64,000 nt of DNA from Gymnodinialimonas phycosphaerae (GCF_019195455.1 NZ_JAIMBW010000001.1:806001-870000), one strand, 5' to 3'. Positions 50,702 to 60,518 are shown, counted from the stretch's first letter. Made by a program: numbers and translations. Notes: generated by a model not told the origin, from the sequence alone.

Positions 50702-52770
50702 CTATGGGCCTTCCCGGACTCTGTGCGGCCGAAATCCATCAAGATCGACCGGGCTTCGTTCAACGACGCGTTCCTTTGGTCGAATGCGTCGTCTTGCTGA
50801 TGTCTGACGTCCGCCAGGTCGGCCTGCGATCTCTGGGCCAAACTCAAGAAGACATTGCGTTGCCCGACGATGAACTCTTCCAGTTCGGACGTGAGGGCTT
50901 GGCTGAACGATGTCGCCAGCTCTGCCTTGATCGTTTCGACCATCGGTGCAATTTCCGCGTCGACCAGCGCGCGAAACTCTTCTCCATATGCCGCGTAGCT
51001 GCGCTTGCGACGCCACCATCTGGTCCACCAGCCCCCTTTGATATCAAGGGCAATGGTCTGCCCCAAAGTGACCGGCACGCCCGGCATGGGAAGCGGCGGA
51101 GACTCCAGGTCAAAGCCGACCTGCGAAAGGGCGAAATTCTCTAGAAACAGGTTCTTCAGTTTAAGTGAGCATCCCAAATATTGCTCTTCACCACTGCGCG
51201 ACGCTTTGGCCGAGAACACCTGATAGCCGGATCGAAGAAGAAGCCGCAGCCCTGTCGGATCGTAGGTCCAGACAACATCTTCGCCGTGGGCTTCCAGATG
51301 TTCGATCAAAGAGACGACAGCGCGCGACACAAAGGAGTGCCGTGATTTTTCCAGCCGCGCATCCAGCGCCACCAGCAGGTCATCAAGCTCTTGTGTGAGG
51401 CTGGAAATTGTCGTGGCGGCAATCGCATCAATGGCACGGCTCAATTCGGCCGCATCCACCGGCGTGCAAGGCCCTTCGAATATCCGCCGATCCGACATGG
51501 CGCGCGAGGCGGAAATTGCATTGGCAACGTTCCGCGCCCCGGTCGCGATTGCCTCGATGCTTTGCGCGCCTTCGCCCGAGACGATGCGCTCGGCCACCGC
51601 GCGGCCAAGATCCGGAAGACCCGACAGGCTCCAGACGAGCGCAACAGGGTCCTTTGGAAGGCTCTTCCGGGTCGCTTCGAACCTGGCAAGTTTTATCATT
51701 GCTTCGGCACTGGCCGGATCCATGGCGCCGATTTTCCCGGATAATGCGTGACTGGCCCAATGGGCGCTGCCAAAGATGATCTCGATGTTTGCGGAAATGC
51801 CCTGACCCGACAGCGTTTTCAGGATGGACGCTCGGATCTCCGGGATTTCTTCGGGCGGATTTGCCAGCTCATCCACCCGGTTCACGAAAATGATCACGTC
51901 ACGGGTTGGGATGTTGGCGACCAACCGGATCAGGGCCAGATCAACGGTGGAGAGCGCTTGGCTGGCGGACAGGACCACAACGCAAAGCCTGCTCCCACGG
52001 ATGGCATTCACCGTGATCTGTTCTCGCACCATGAACGTGTCATTCACACCCGGCGTGTCGCGCAGACACAACTTCAACGGCAGTGCGGGTTTGCTGACAA
52101 ATAGATCTGCCGACTTCGTGATATCGGCGAAGCGGCCTTGGGTCTTGTCGGCATTGGTATCGAGATCAAACTCGTCGCCAAGGCAGACATACCGTTGGAT
52201 CAGCTCTTCATCGATATAGCGGTATTCATGGGTTTGCCCCAGCAGTTGCTCGAAACTGGCCCCAAGGCGCGCGCGGGATTTCTGTCGCATGTCGTTCAAT
52301 TGCTGGCGCACTTTTTCCAGCTCTTTATCCGCACCCGCTCGGCTTGCAAGCTCGCCCACACGCCCGCCGGTGTTCAGCAGGTTGCGCCATTCTTCTTCCG
52401 CAAAGAACCGAAAACATGCGTGCTGATTGGCCGGCGCGAGTGTGGGTGACAAATGCAGGGACGTCACCACGGAGGTCCACGGATTGACGTCAGCAGGCAG
52501 CAGATTGCCCATCCCAGTCACCGCGTTGACGAGCGATGTCTTACCCGCTTTGACCTGCCCAATGAACGTGACCGACGGTTCGAAATCCCGAAGTTGGCCG
52601 TGCAGTTTCTGGATTGCCCCTAGATTGGCGTCGTCCCCGGCTTCTTGCAGGTTTTGCAACGCCACATCGAGGTTGCGCAGATCGCTGACCAGCGGATCAA
52701 GCCCGTGGAACAGGTCTTTTTCGAGAGACGGCCCGCTGACGGGCGGCGAGATTTTGCGGTCGTGGTGCAT
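50698..52770 (-). CDS. Dynamin-like GTPase
   Basis: The 690-residue protein has an N-terminal helical segment and then a dynamin-type G domain: G1 GQVKAGKTS (residues 71-79), G3 DTPGVND and G4 NRVDEL. Long helical stalk-like regions follow. Near residues 590-610 the segment GGWWTRWWRRKRSYAAYG is rich in Trp and Arg and could insert into membrane. Bacterial dynamins remodel membranes or protect them under stress. ATG 52770 follows the stop of the previous gene by 1 nt. The upstream longer frame would overlap that gene. Confidence 0.85.
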   Translation of the reverse strand: MHHDRKISPPVSGPSLEKDLFHGLDPLVSDLRNLDVALQNLQEAGDDANLGAIQKLHGQLRDFEPSVTFIGQVKAGKTSLVNAVTGMGNLLPADVNPWTSVVTSLHLSPTLAPANQHACFRFFAEEEWRNLLNTGGRVGELASRAGADKELEKVRQQLNDMRQKSRARLGASFEQLLGQTHEYRYIDEELIQRYVCLGDEFDLDTNADKTQGRFADITKSADLFVSKPALPLKLCLRDTPGVNDTFMVREQITVNAIRGSRLCVVVLSASQALSTVDLALIRLVANIPTRDVIIFVNRVDELANPPEEIPEIRASILKTLSGQGISANIEIIFGSAHWASHALSGKIGAMDPASAEAMIKLARFEATRKSLPKDPVALVWSLSGLPDLGRAVAERIVSGEGAQSIEAIATGARNVANAISASRAMSDRRIFEGPCTPVDAAELSRAIDAIAATTISSLTQELDDLLVALDARLEKSRHSFVSRAVVSLIEHLEAHGEDVVWTYDPTGLRLLLRSGYQVFSAKASRSGEEQYLGCSLKLKNLFLENFALSQVGFDLESPPLPMPGVPVTLGQTIALDIKGGWWTRWWRRKRSYAAYGEEFRALVDAEIAPMVETIKAELATSFSQALTSELEEFIVGQRNVFLSLAQRSQADLADVRHQQDDAFDQRNASLNEARSILMDFGRTESGKAHR

Positions 52771-52771
52771 T

Positions 52772-53908
52772 TCAGACGGTCTCCCAACCCAAGGCTTTCT
52801 CAAACGCCACGCGCAACTGGAACAACAGGGCTGCGGTGTCCTGGGCCTGCTCAGCCTGGCCTTCTATTTCAAGCAGGATAATCATGTCGCCGATGTCTTC
52901 GATTGTTGATTTCAGGGTTTGAGCGGACGCGACGTCCTCTGGCCAATTCGCGGCGCGGTGGCGCAGCCCCTCAACGGTCTCGCTGCAGTGCGACAGAACC
53001 CGCGCGACCCAATCCTCAGGTTCCAAGCCAGGCGAAAGCAGCTCGGCCAGTTCACCCGTGCGCGCGATGAGAAAGAGCAATGGCTCGGACAGCGTGGGGC
53101 GCAGATCATGGGCGGGCGCGTGCGGGGTGACTTGCGTATCGTCGCCCGCCTGCTCCCGGTCCTTGGGCGCAAAGTGCCCTAATCGGTGCAAGATCAACTG
53201 CGCCATGTCCAGATCCGCAACGCGCGCGTCTTCGATGTCGGCGATCAAGCGGTTCGTCAGGGGCGTGAGGTCCAATGCCTCCGGATGTGGCAATGAGAAT
53301 ATTTCAGCGAAATGCGCGATCTCGGAATGCTTTGGCACAGCATTATTCGGGCGGGTCTCAAGCAAGTATGCATGTTGCGTCAGGCGCTCTGGGGCCAGGT
53401 TCAAGGCTTGGGCATCTGCATGGTTGAAGGCTGGTGTGCACCAGACAGTGATTTCGCTGCGTCGTGAGGCCCAGGATAACGCGGGCCGCTGCATCGCCGG
53501 GTCGTCTTGTAGCACCAGAACTAGCAAGGACATTAACCTCAGGCGATCCTCAGGCAGGAAGATCTGCAGAAAGACCGGGTCACGCTGCAGGATTTCGTCG
53601 CTCGGCCAGCCCGGCGCCTCAAGGGTCGTGCCGTCTTCCAGGGTCACTTTTGACATCAGCTTCTGTCCAAAGTGCAACTCCACCGCGGGCAGCAGGCCCC
53701 CACAAAACAAGTTCTCGGCCCCGATGAAGCCCTGGGCAACCCGCGCAATATCGCCCGTGGCAAACCCCAAGAGGCAGACCCGGGCAGGTCGTCTGAGCGT
53801 ATCGGCAAGGCGGCAGCATTGGTCCGCCTCTCGCGCTGGCAACTTGGCCGACGCGATAAGGGCATCAAGCTTTGTAACCGCATCGTGGGGCGCGAACTCC
53901 AGCATCAT
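52772..53908 (-). CDS. GTPase-like protein lacking the P-loop lysine
   Basis: The 378-residue protein aligns by eye with the 49862 GTPase. VCLLGFATGDIARVAQGFIG occupies the place of ALLGEFSAGKSTLANVLLG, and EITVWCTPAFNHADAQAL that of IAVWCTPATQAWRQSEAA. The P-loop GKS is replaced by GDI, and the G4 position reads TRPN instead of TRMD, so nucleotide binding is probably lost. It may be a non-catalytic partner or scaffold for the two active GTPases. It overlaps the phosphatase stop by 4 nt. Confidence 0.75.
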   Translation of the reverse strand: MMLEFAPHDAVTKLDALIASAKLPAREADQCCRLADTLRRPARVCLLGFATGDIARVAQGFIGAENLFCGGLLPAVELHFGQKLMSKVTLEDGTTLEAPGWPSDEILQRDPVFLQIFLPEDRLRLMSLLVLVLQDDPAMQRPALSWASRRSEITVWCTPAFNHADAQALNLAPERLTQHAYLLETRPNNAVPKHSEIAHFAEIFSLPHPEALDLTPLTNRLIADIEDARVADLDMAQLILHRLGHFAPKDREQAGDDTQVTPHAPAHDLRPTLSEPLLFLIARTGELAELLSPGLEPEDWVARVLSHCSETVEGLRHRAANWPEDVASAQTLKSTIEDIGDMIILLEIEGQAEQAQDTAALLFQLRVAFEKALGWETV

Positions 53909-54792
53909 TCCCTCCGCGTAGTGACGTAAGCGGGCGGCGGTACAGCGCGACGGAAGGCCCTGCGGATTGCATCAGATGTTGTGCGAAATCGGTTCGGCCT
54001 GGAGCGCACGGCACAGGCCTTGGCTTGAACGACCACGATTGCGGTGTTGTCTTGCTCGGGATCATTCAGCGTGGCCAAGGCATCCAACAGATCCAAGGCA
54101 ATGTCTGCACTCTTTTCGCTGCGCGCGCGCAGCAAAAGGGCTTCGATAATCGGATCAGGCAAGAACTGTAGCCCGTCGCTTGCGAGAATGACGATATCGT
54201 CCGGTTTCAACGACACGGGAATATCCGGGCAATCCACAGCGGCGATCTTTTCGCCCATCAGGGCCGATGTCAGGCAGTTGCGTTGCGGATGATGTGCGGC
54301 CTGTTCGGCCGTGAGCATCCCCTGCGCCAGCATCAGGTCAATTTCTGGCGCCATCGAGTGATCTTCATTCAATCGTGTCAGCGTCTCGTCGCGGAACAGG
54401 TAAAGCACTGAATCGCCCACCGAAATCCAGTGCAGTTTGTCGTTTGCGGCCACGACGGCAACCACGGTGCCGCCCATACCACGGCGTGTCGGGTGCCCCT
54501 CTACGCTTGACGTCAAGGCGGCATTGGCCTTGGTGATCGCGCCCCCCAAAAGGCCGGGAAGGTGGGCTGCATCTTCCAGATCACCAAGCGTGAGGCCCGA
54601 GAAGATCTCGGCCACGATCGTGCGGCTTGCCAGGTCTCCGGAGGCATGCCCGCCCATCCCGTCAGAGAGAACGGCAAAACCCTGACGCGCCTTTTCGGGG
54701 AAGGCGACCGCCACCGCGTCTTCTTGTCGGGTGCGCGCGCCCATCGCCAGGGCCGAGGACACATCAAATTCGATCTGCTGACGCTCATTCAT
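53905..54792 (-). CDS. PP2C-type Ser/Thr protein phosphatase
   Basis: The 295-residue protein has PP2C motifs: RQED (22-25), the metal-binding SDGMGGHASGD, MGGTVVAVV, WISVGDSVLYLFR, ILASDGLQF and EQDNTAIVVV. It should remove phosphate from Ser/Thr with Mg/Mn in the cytoplasm and oppose the kinase of the same operon. ATG 54792 overlaps the FHA gene end by 8 nt; the upstream frame to 54882 has no start-site support. Confidence 0.92.
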   Translation of the reverse strand: MNERQQIEFDVSSALAMGARTRQEDAVAVAFPEKARQGFAVLSDGMGGHASGDLASRTIVAEIFSGLTLGDLEDAAHLPGLLGGAITKANAALTSSVEGHPTRRGMGGTVVAVVAANDKLHWISVGDSVLYLFRDETLTRLNEDHSMAPEIDLMLAQGMLTAEQAAHHPQRNCLTSALMGEKIAAVDCPDIPVSLKPDDIVILASDGLQFLPDPIIEALLLRARSEKSADIALDLLDALATLNDPEQDNTAIVVVQAKACAVRSRPNRFRTTSDAIRRAFRRAVPPPAYVTTRRE

Positions 54793-55585
54793 CGGGGCGA
54801 CCTGCCTTCGGTGCGGTGGTTGCGCCTGACCACGTGAAGTCGTCGCCGCAAAAGGCGTGAAACCGTAGCGATGTCTTGCCAATCCTGATCGTGTCGTTGT
54901 GTGTCAGTTCTTCCGTCATCAGCACGGGTGTATCGTTGCGACGCACTACATTGGCCTTGTTGCCTTGTCCTAGAAAGAACCGGTTCTGCTCATCGTCGTA
55001 CACGACCGAAGCGTGGCCCTCGCGAGAGATGCTTTCGTCGCCAAAATCCAGTGACACGTCCTGGTCTGGTGCCCGGCCGATCGAGGAAACGCGTGTTGTG
55101 ACCGCGAAAAACGCGCCGCGCCCCGGACCATCGACGACGACCAGAAAGCCAGCCGGGAATTGCGGACCCTCATGGGCGGCTTTCTTGTCATCGAACAACC
55201 CCGCGTCGGGCTCTTGGGCGTGGAATCCAAGCATGCGTGTCTTGGCGCGACCCGGTCCGGGCGTGTCCGGCGCAATGGGATTCGATAGTACAAGCGGCGG
55301 CGTAGGTTCGTCGCGCGCCACGCTCGCGGGCCGCGGCGCGGGGATCGGCGCTGGCGTGGCTTCTGGCGTCGGCTCTGGCTGGGACGCGCGTGCGACTTCA
55401 TCCGCTTCCAGATCCCAGATCTGCCGACGGCTTGTTCGGACGACTTCCTCGGCCCTTGGCCGTTGTGGCTGCACGGCCCCCGCTCTTGCGTGGGGATCTT
55501 CGGAAGGGTGTGCGTGTTCCGCAGGAGACTGATGCGAAAGAGGTCGCATCCGGACAGCAACATTGCGTAGGCGATTCATGCTCAT
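54785..55585 (-). CDS. FHA domain protein
   Basis: The 266-residue protein has a disordered, Pro/Ala/Glu-rich N-terminal half and a C-terminal FHA domain (SSIGRAPDQDVSLDFGDESI, then SREGHASVVYD; the GR and SxxH residues contact phosphothreonine). FHA domains read Thr phosphorylation, so it probably binds the operon kinase or its substrates. Its ATG overlaps the kinase stop (ATGA). Confidence 0.9.
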   Translation of the reverse strand: MSMNRLRNVAVRMRPLSHQSPAEHAHPSEDPHARAGAVQPQRPRAEEVVRTSRRQIWDLEADEVARASQPEPTPEATPAPIPAPRPASVARDEPTPPLVLSNPIAPDTPGPGRAKTRMLGFHAQEPDAGLFDDKKAAHEGPQFPAGFLVVVDGPGRGAFFAVTTRVSSIGRAPDQDVSLDFGDESISREGHASVVYDDEQNRFFLGQGNKANVVRRNDTPVLMTEELTHNDTIRIGKTSLRFHAFCGDDFTWSGATTAPKAGRPDE

Positions 55586-56982
55586 ACTTTTTCCTCTGTC
55601 GGATCATGGCTGCCGTCCGGTTTGGAGGCTAATGATGACATCCGCCCCAACCGCGCAAACAGATCGGGCAGGATGGTTCCCTTGGGTTTTTCGACTGCCG
55701 TCTCTTCCGGGGGGGCGGGTTTGGCGTATTTCAAACGAATGCGGTCAATCGGCAAAAGCGCCGGTTCCGCGTCCGCGGCCGCTTTGCGTCGCGGTCGCGC
55801 GGGCCGGTTCGGCCTGACAGGGACGACGGGACCGTCGTCCTGGGACGCTGGTGTCTTGATGGGATCCTCGTCGAGTTCTGGTTCGATCGGGTCAAGGGCA
55901 GGCGCTGGAACGACACGGGCGCGCGTGGCCTCTGGCGCCTTGGCCTTGGGGGTAGCGGCGCCTTTCGCTTCCGGCTTTACGGGCTGGAAGTCCTTGAAGA
56001 AGTCTTTCACAAGCTGGGTGATCGTTTTGTCGAGGTGCTCATCCTGCTCGGCCAATTGCATCAACTTCTTCTTGCGCAATTCTGCGTTGATCGCCTCGTG
56101 CCACGCATCGGCGGTTTGCAGGCGATCTTTCGGGAACAGGCTAAGGCACGCGTTGATCGCCCCCACGAAGGCAGCATCATACCCGTCGATGCGCCCCAGT
56201 GGCTTGAGCGGATCCGGGGCCTCGCGCGCGGCTGCCGCCATACGCGAATGGCTGCTGGTCGGCGCAGTTCCTGACAGGACATGATGGAACGTCGCGGCCA
56301 AGGCATAAAGGTCGCTGGCGTAGACTTGGTCGCTGCCAGCAAGGTAGAACTCTTGCGGTGAGTAGCCATCCTTGACGGTCAGGACCTTTGACAAGGCGCG
56401 GCTGACGCGCGAGGCATCTTCGCGGGCCGCCCCGAAATCAATAAGAACGGGCAAGTTGTCATCGTCGATCAGAATGTTGTCGGGCGAAATATCACGATGC
56501 AGGATATCGCTACGGTGAATGAAGCTTACAGCTTGCAAAAGCTGGATGAGAAGGGCTTTCACCATGTCCGGCGTTAGGCGGGCGGGGTCGCGTTCGATGA
56601 TATCGAGAAGCGTCTGCCCCTCAACGAAGTCCATCGCCATATAGGCCGTGTCATTGTCGCGAAAGTACTGGTGAACGCCCACAATATAGGGGTGTTGAAG
56701 GCCTGCGAGCGCGCGGGCTTCCTTTTCGAACAGCTCCAGGATGGTTTCGAATTCGACCGTACTGGTTTGAGAGCGCACGCGCACCGTTTTCTGGCTTCGG
56801 AAACACAGCGCGCTTGGAAAGCATTCCTTGATGACAACACGTCGGCCAAGGCTGTCGCGCGCCAGATAGGTGACACCAAAGCCGCCAGCGTTGAGATATC
56901 TCTCTATCGAATACTGCCCTCCGCATAGGACTGACCCGGGCGGCAGTTCATCTCCTTGAATGTCTGCACCGTCGATAGCCAT
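55582..56982 (-). CDS. Ser/Thr protein kinase (Hanks type, soluble)
   Basis: The 466-residue protein has a complete kinase domain: glycine loop NAGGFGVTY (31-39), lysine in VVIKE (K52), catalytic HRDISPDN (162-169), DFG in IDFGAARE (182-184) and an activation segment DGYSPQEFY. The C-terminal ~170 residues are Pro/Ala/Lys-rich, apparently disordered, without a membrane helix. Thus it is a cytoplasmic PknB-like kinase. It heads an eight-gene coupled operon. ATG 56982 has GGAAG just upstream; the frame open to 57120 adds an unsupported N-terminus. Confidence 0.92.
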   Translation of the reverse strand: MAIDGADIQGDELPPGSVLCGGQYSIERYLNAGGFGVTYLARDSLGRRVVIKECFPSALCFRSQKTVRVRSQTSTVEFETILELFEKEARALAGLQHPYIVGVHQYFRDNDTAYMAMDFVEGQTLLDIIERDPARLTPDMVKALLIQLLQAVSFIHRSDILHRDISPDNILIDDDNLPVLIDFGAAREDASRVSRALSKVLTVKDGYSPQEFYLAGSDQVYASDLYALAATFHHVLSGTAPTSSHSRMAAAAREAPDPLKPLGRIDGYDAAFVGAINACLSLFPKDRLQTADAWHEAINAELRKKKLMQLAEQDEHLDKTITQLVKDFFKDFQPVKPEAKGAATPKAKAPEATRARVVPAPALDPIEPELDEDPIKTPASQDDGPVVPVRPNRPARPRRKAAADAEPALLPIDRIRLKYAKPAPPEETAVEKPKGTILPDLFARLGRMSSLASKPDGSHDPTEEKV

Positions 56983-57102
56983 TCTCTTCCGCTGACCCTC
57001 TAGTTGTTCTGTTCCAGGGAACAGGTTTGAACGGAATTGGGCGCCCGCTCGTCGGAGTGGGCATGCGCCGATCTTCCCAACATCAAGGGTCTCTCGGGAA
57101 TG

Positions 57103-57995
57103 AGGCGGGAACTTGTTCAAATGCTGAGACAGGAGGGCCGTTTAGATCCAAAACGTCGCAAATTTATCTTGTGCAGACAGACAACGCCGTCGCGCACGGA
57201 GGTCGCCTACGTTTTGTCCTCGTCCGAGGCAGGAACGCCTGTAGGAGATCTGCAAAACAGTGTTGATCGACACACCAATGGTGAATTGTCTTTGGAATGG
57301 GCGACGGTGCGCCTTATTGCCGATGACCCGCTAAAAGGGCAGGGGATCGCGACACTTGATCAACTGATGATCACGCAGGTGGGGGAGACACTCGGCAGTG
57401 TCGAAAACAGGCTGGATCTGGTGTCTGCTTACTTCGTGCCCGGAGTGCAGGGAACCACGTACCTGACAGACCTGTCAGAACGAGGCATCGATGGTCGCAT
57501 TCTGACGCATGCGTAGAACACCACCGATGTCCTTTTGGTCCATGCTGAATACACCAGGTATCGGCGGGAACTGCTGGAAGCGGGCATATCGCTCCATGAA
57601 TTGAGACCGCGCGGCGACATGGCGCCTGGGTCTGATTTGCAGATTCTGCCATTCGGTTTGTCAGGTGCCAGTCTGCGCGCAAAAACTTTCGCAATCGACG
57701 GGACGCGCATATTTATCGGATCTTTCAATTTTGACCCGCGTTCGGCCATGCTTAACTGTGAAATGGGATTTTGATCGATGGCCCGTCTCTCGTGTCGGAG
57801 ATGAGCGAGCGCTTTGACAGGCACCTCGATTTTGTCAGTTACCGGCCACGACTGACGCCTGAAGGAAAAATGGTCTGGCTCGAACTTCTCGAGGACGGCA
57901 ACTCGGTGATCTATCAAGAGGAACCCGGCGCAAGCTGGTTTCAACAGGTCGCCATCATCTTGATAGGGATGCTTCCGGTGGAGTGGTTGCTATGA
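57103..57995 (+). pseudogene. Decayed phospholipase D / cardiolipin synthase-like gene
   Basis: Three pieces read as the C-terminal two thirds of a ClsC-like PLD protein. Piece one includes VRLIADDPLKGQGIATLDQL, then DLVSAYFVPGVQG, and stops at TAG 57514-57516. The same frame resumes with TDVLLVHAEYTRYRRELLEA and SLRAKTFAIDGTRIFIGSFN up to TGA 57772-57774. A -1 shift then gives LIDGPSLVSEMSERFDRHL to LPVEWLL at 57995. The second HKD motif reads LRAKTF (His to Arg), and the first HKD half is missing. It is clearly inactive. Confidence 0.8.
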
Positions 57996-58532
57996 CGCTA
58001 AAGCGGTTCATACCACGAGCCGAGTTGACCGAGAGCTTCGACGCTCAAAAGCATCCATTGTGGGCACCACGGCTTCCGGTGTCGGCTTGAAGGGGACCTT
58101 GGACGAGGATCTGGCCATTCCTCCCAAGTTCGCCGTTGCTTTTGATTAGTGTTGCCGGGCGTAAACATGTTGCGGAAAGCATCACGCCATGTTGTCGATG
58201 TGTCCGGAAGAACAGCCCACACGAATACCTTGGAGGCATTTTGAGCGCTGCTCGTTCTCCAGACCTGGTTGGGAAATCATGGTTTTGACTGGCGCGTTTC
58301 CGTTTGGATGCTGAATTAACGCCCATCAACGAGTCACGAAGCGAGCATTCATTGCCGCGATGCTTAGGAAACTCCGACCCACATCAGCACCAACGATGGA
58401 TTGGCTTGGTTCGTTTTATTTCAATGAGTTAAATGGCGTCGTGTGCATTATATGTGCAACACAAAATAGCCTTCTGGCGCGCTCTGTCGGGTACTTGTCG
58501 ACCCATTGCAAATCCACAGGGTGCGTCCGAAA
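57996..58532. other. Intergenic stretch, no gene recognised
   Basis: About 540 bp between the phospholipase D remnant and the betaine permease stop. Codon use is irregular, short frames on both strands resemble nothing I know, and the base composition is visibly more A/T-rich near 58400-58480. It may be further gene decay or an old insertion junction. Confidence 0.4.
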
Positions 58533-60518
58533 TTACGCCTCCAGACCCAACTGCTGCTTCCGCAGCGATGCCCATTTCATGATGATCAGGTCGAAGCTGA
58601 GCGCCATGAGAGAGACGCAGATACCGAGGACGAAGTTGGTGCCAAGGTTGGTGCCCGCAAGCGTCCGCTGAAGCTCTTGCCCAAGGTCTTGCGTGCCGAT
58701 GAAGGCGGCAATGATGACCATGAAGAACGCGAACATGATGGCTTGGTTGAAGCCTACGGCCATGGTCGGGAAGGCGAGGGGTATCTGCACTGTCAGCAAC
58801 TTCTGCATCCGCGTGGCCCCTGACATATCGGCCGCCTCGGTGATTTCCAGCGGCACCGTCCGCAGCCCTTCGATCGTGTAGCGCACAAGCGGAACCGTCG
58901 AGAAGATCAGGATGGAGAATATGACGGCGATGTCGGTGATTCCGAAAAGCATGATCGCGGGCAAAAGGTAGACGAAGCTCGGGAACGTCTGCGCTGTGTC
59001 GCAGGCTAGGAGCACTCGCTTGGCAGATCGCTCGTTGCGGGCGGCGAGAACTGCAATCGGCAGACCGATCAGCGCGGCCAGAATGACGGCGGCCAGCACA
59101 GAGTAAAGTGTGATTACGGCGCGGTCCCACCAACCCGATAGGGCGACTAGAGAGAAAAACAGGCCCGCCAGCATCGCCTGCCTGCGCCCTGCGAGCGCGA
59201 ACCCGAAGGCCATGACCATCAGGATCAGGGCAGGTGTGGGCAACGACAGAAGGAAGTTGCGGAACGGGATGAAGACCATGGTGTTGAAGAACACCCGCAT
59301 GCCCCCGGTAATCGCGCGCACCCAATCGAGCGCCAGGAAGGTGCGCATGATGCCATCAATCTCGCGACCCATCGACAGGCTTTGGCGGCGGCCGATCTCG
59401 GACAAATAGGGGATGAACTGGGCGAGGATGTAGAAGAAGACGAATACCCCAAGCCCGATCAGCGCAAACCGGTGTTGTTTCCACCATGGCGTGCCTTTCT
59501 CGAAATGCTCGGGCTGCTTGGCAACCCACGCCTTCGACATCCGGTCCAGAGCGACGGCGAGCAATACGATCGTTATTCCGATCTCGAATGAGCGGCCAAG
59601 GCGGAAGCTACCCATCATCTCCAGCAGCTTCGCGCCAAGGCCGGGCATGCCGATGAAAGCGGTCAGAACGACCATGGCCAGACACAGCATGATAACCTGG
59701 TTCACGCCCACCAATATCTCGGTTCGGGCGGACGGGATGTAGACGTGGCGCAGCATCTGGAACCGGGAACATCCGCTCATCTTGCCGGCCTCTACCACTT
59801 CGGGAGACACCTTCTGGAGGCCCAGAATAGTCATCAGGATCATCGGCGGAATGGCATAGACTACAGTCGCAACGGCGCCTGCCGTGGGGCCGACTTTGAA
59901 GAAGATCACTGCCGGAAGCAGGTAGGTGAAGAAAGGCAGGGTTTGCAACACGGCGAGGATCGGTTTGATCGTCCGCTCGAATGCGGGATATTTCCACGCG
60001 ATAATGCCAAGCGACAGGCCGATGACGAAGGCCATGGGGGCCGCGACGACCAGCACCGACATGGTCTGCATCGCCAATTCCCACTGACCAATCAATGCTG
60101 TCCATAGGAACGTGCCGCCTGCCAGAACGGACATGCGCCACCCTCCCAGCCAATATCCCAGAACGGTGACCGCGGCGGCAATGGCGGCCCATGGAATGGG
60201 TCCAAGGTAGGGCCAGCGACGGCGCCCGAACAGAAGGTTGCCGGTCACATCCAGAATCCATTCCAAGCCCTCGGTCAGGAACCGGGTCAGGGTCAGAAGG
60301 CCAAGGTCGTCCTTGATGAAGTTGAAGATGATGTCGAGCCAATCGGCGAATGGCGGAATGGCGGTTTCAGGTAGTCGGTGCAGTACCGCCGGTAGGACGC
60401 CTGCATATTGCGCAATGGTCAGTGCAATGGCGGCGGCCACGCAGATCAACGCGGCCTTCTGTCTGCCGAGGCCTCCAAATGCCGTCGGTTTGGAGAGCGT
60501 ATGTTCCGCAGCACTCAT
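58533..60518 (-). CDS. proW: Betaine-type ABC transporter permease with two fused permease domains (ProW-like)
   Basis: The 661-residue protein contains two BPD_transp_1 domains: one with AGKMSGCSRFQMLRHVYIPS, the second with EAADMSGATRMQKLLTVQIP (both EAA loops). There are about twelve to fourteen helices. Single-domain ProW proteins are half this length, so this is a tandem fusion forming both halves of the channel. It probably imports glycine betaine or a related methylated amine. Its start overlaps the ATPase stop by 4 nt. Confidence 0.9.
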   Translation of the reverse strand: MSAAEHTLSKPTAFGGLGRQKAALICVAAAIALTIAQYAGVLPAVLHRLPETAIPPFADWLDIIFNFIKDDLGLLTLTRFLTEGLEWILDVTGNLLFGRRRWPYLGPIPWAAIAAAVTVLGYWLGGWRMSVLAGGTFLWTALIGQWELAMQTMSVLVVAAPMAFVIGLSLGIIAWKYPAFERTIKPILAVLQTLPFFTYLLPAVIFFKVGPTAGAVATVVYAIPPMILMTILGLQKVSPEVVEAGKMSGCSRFQMLRHVYIPSARTEILVGVNQVIMLCLAMVVLTAFIGMPGLGAKLLEMMGSFRLGRSFEIGITIVLLAVALDRMSKAWVAKQPEHFEKGTPWWKQHRFALIGLGVFVFFYILAQFIPYLSEIGRRQSLSMGREIDGIMRTFLALDWVRAITGGMRVFFNTMVFIPFRNFLLSLPTPALILMVMAFGFALAGRRQAMLAGLFFSLVALSGWWDRAVITLYSVLAAVILAALIGLPIAVLAARNERSAKRVLLACDTAQTFPSFVYLLPAIMLFGITDIAVIFSILIFSTVPLVRYTIEGLRTVPLEITEAADMSGATRMQKLLTVQIPLAFPTMAVGFNQAIMFAFFMVIIAAFIGTQDLGQELQRTLAGTNLGTNFVLGICVSLMALSFDLIIMKWASLRKQQLGLEA

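Noticed and set aside
53905..56982. Kinase-FHA-phosphatase triad as part of a type VI secretion system
   Set aside because: No Tss, Hcp, VgrG or ClpV genes occur anywhere in the window, and the triad is fused into an operon with GTPases instead.
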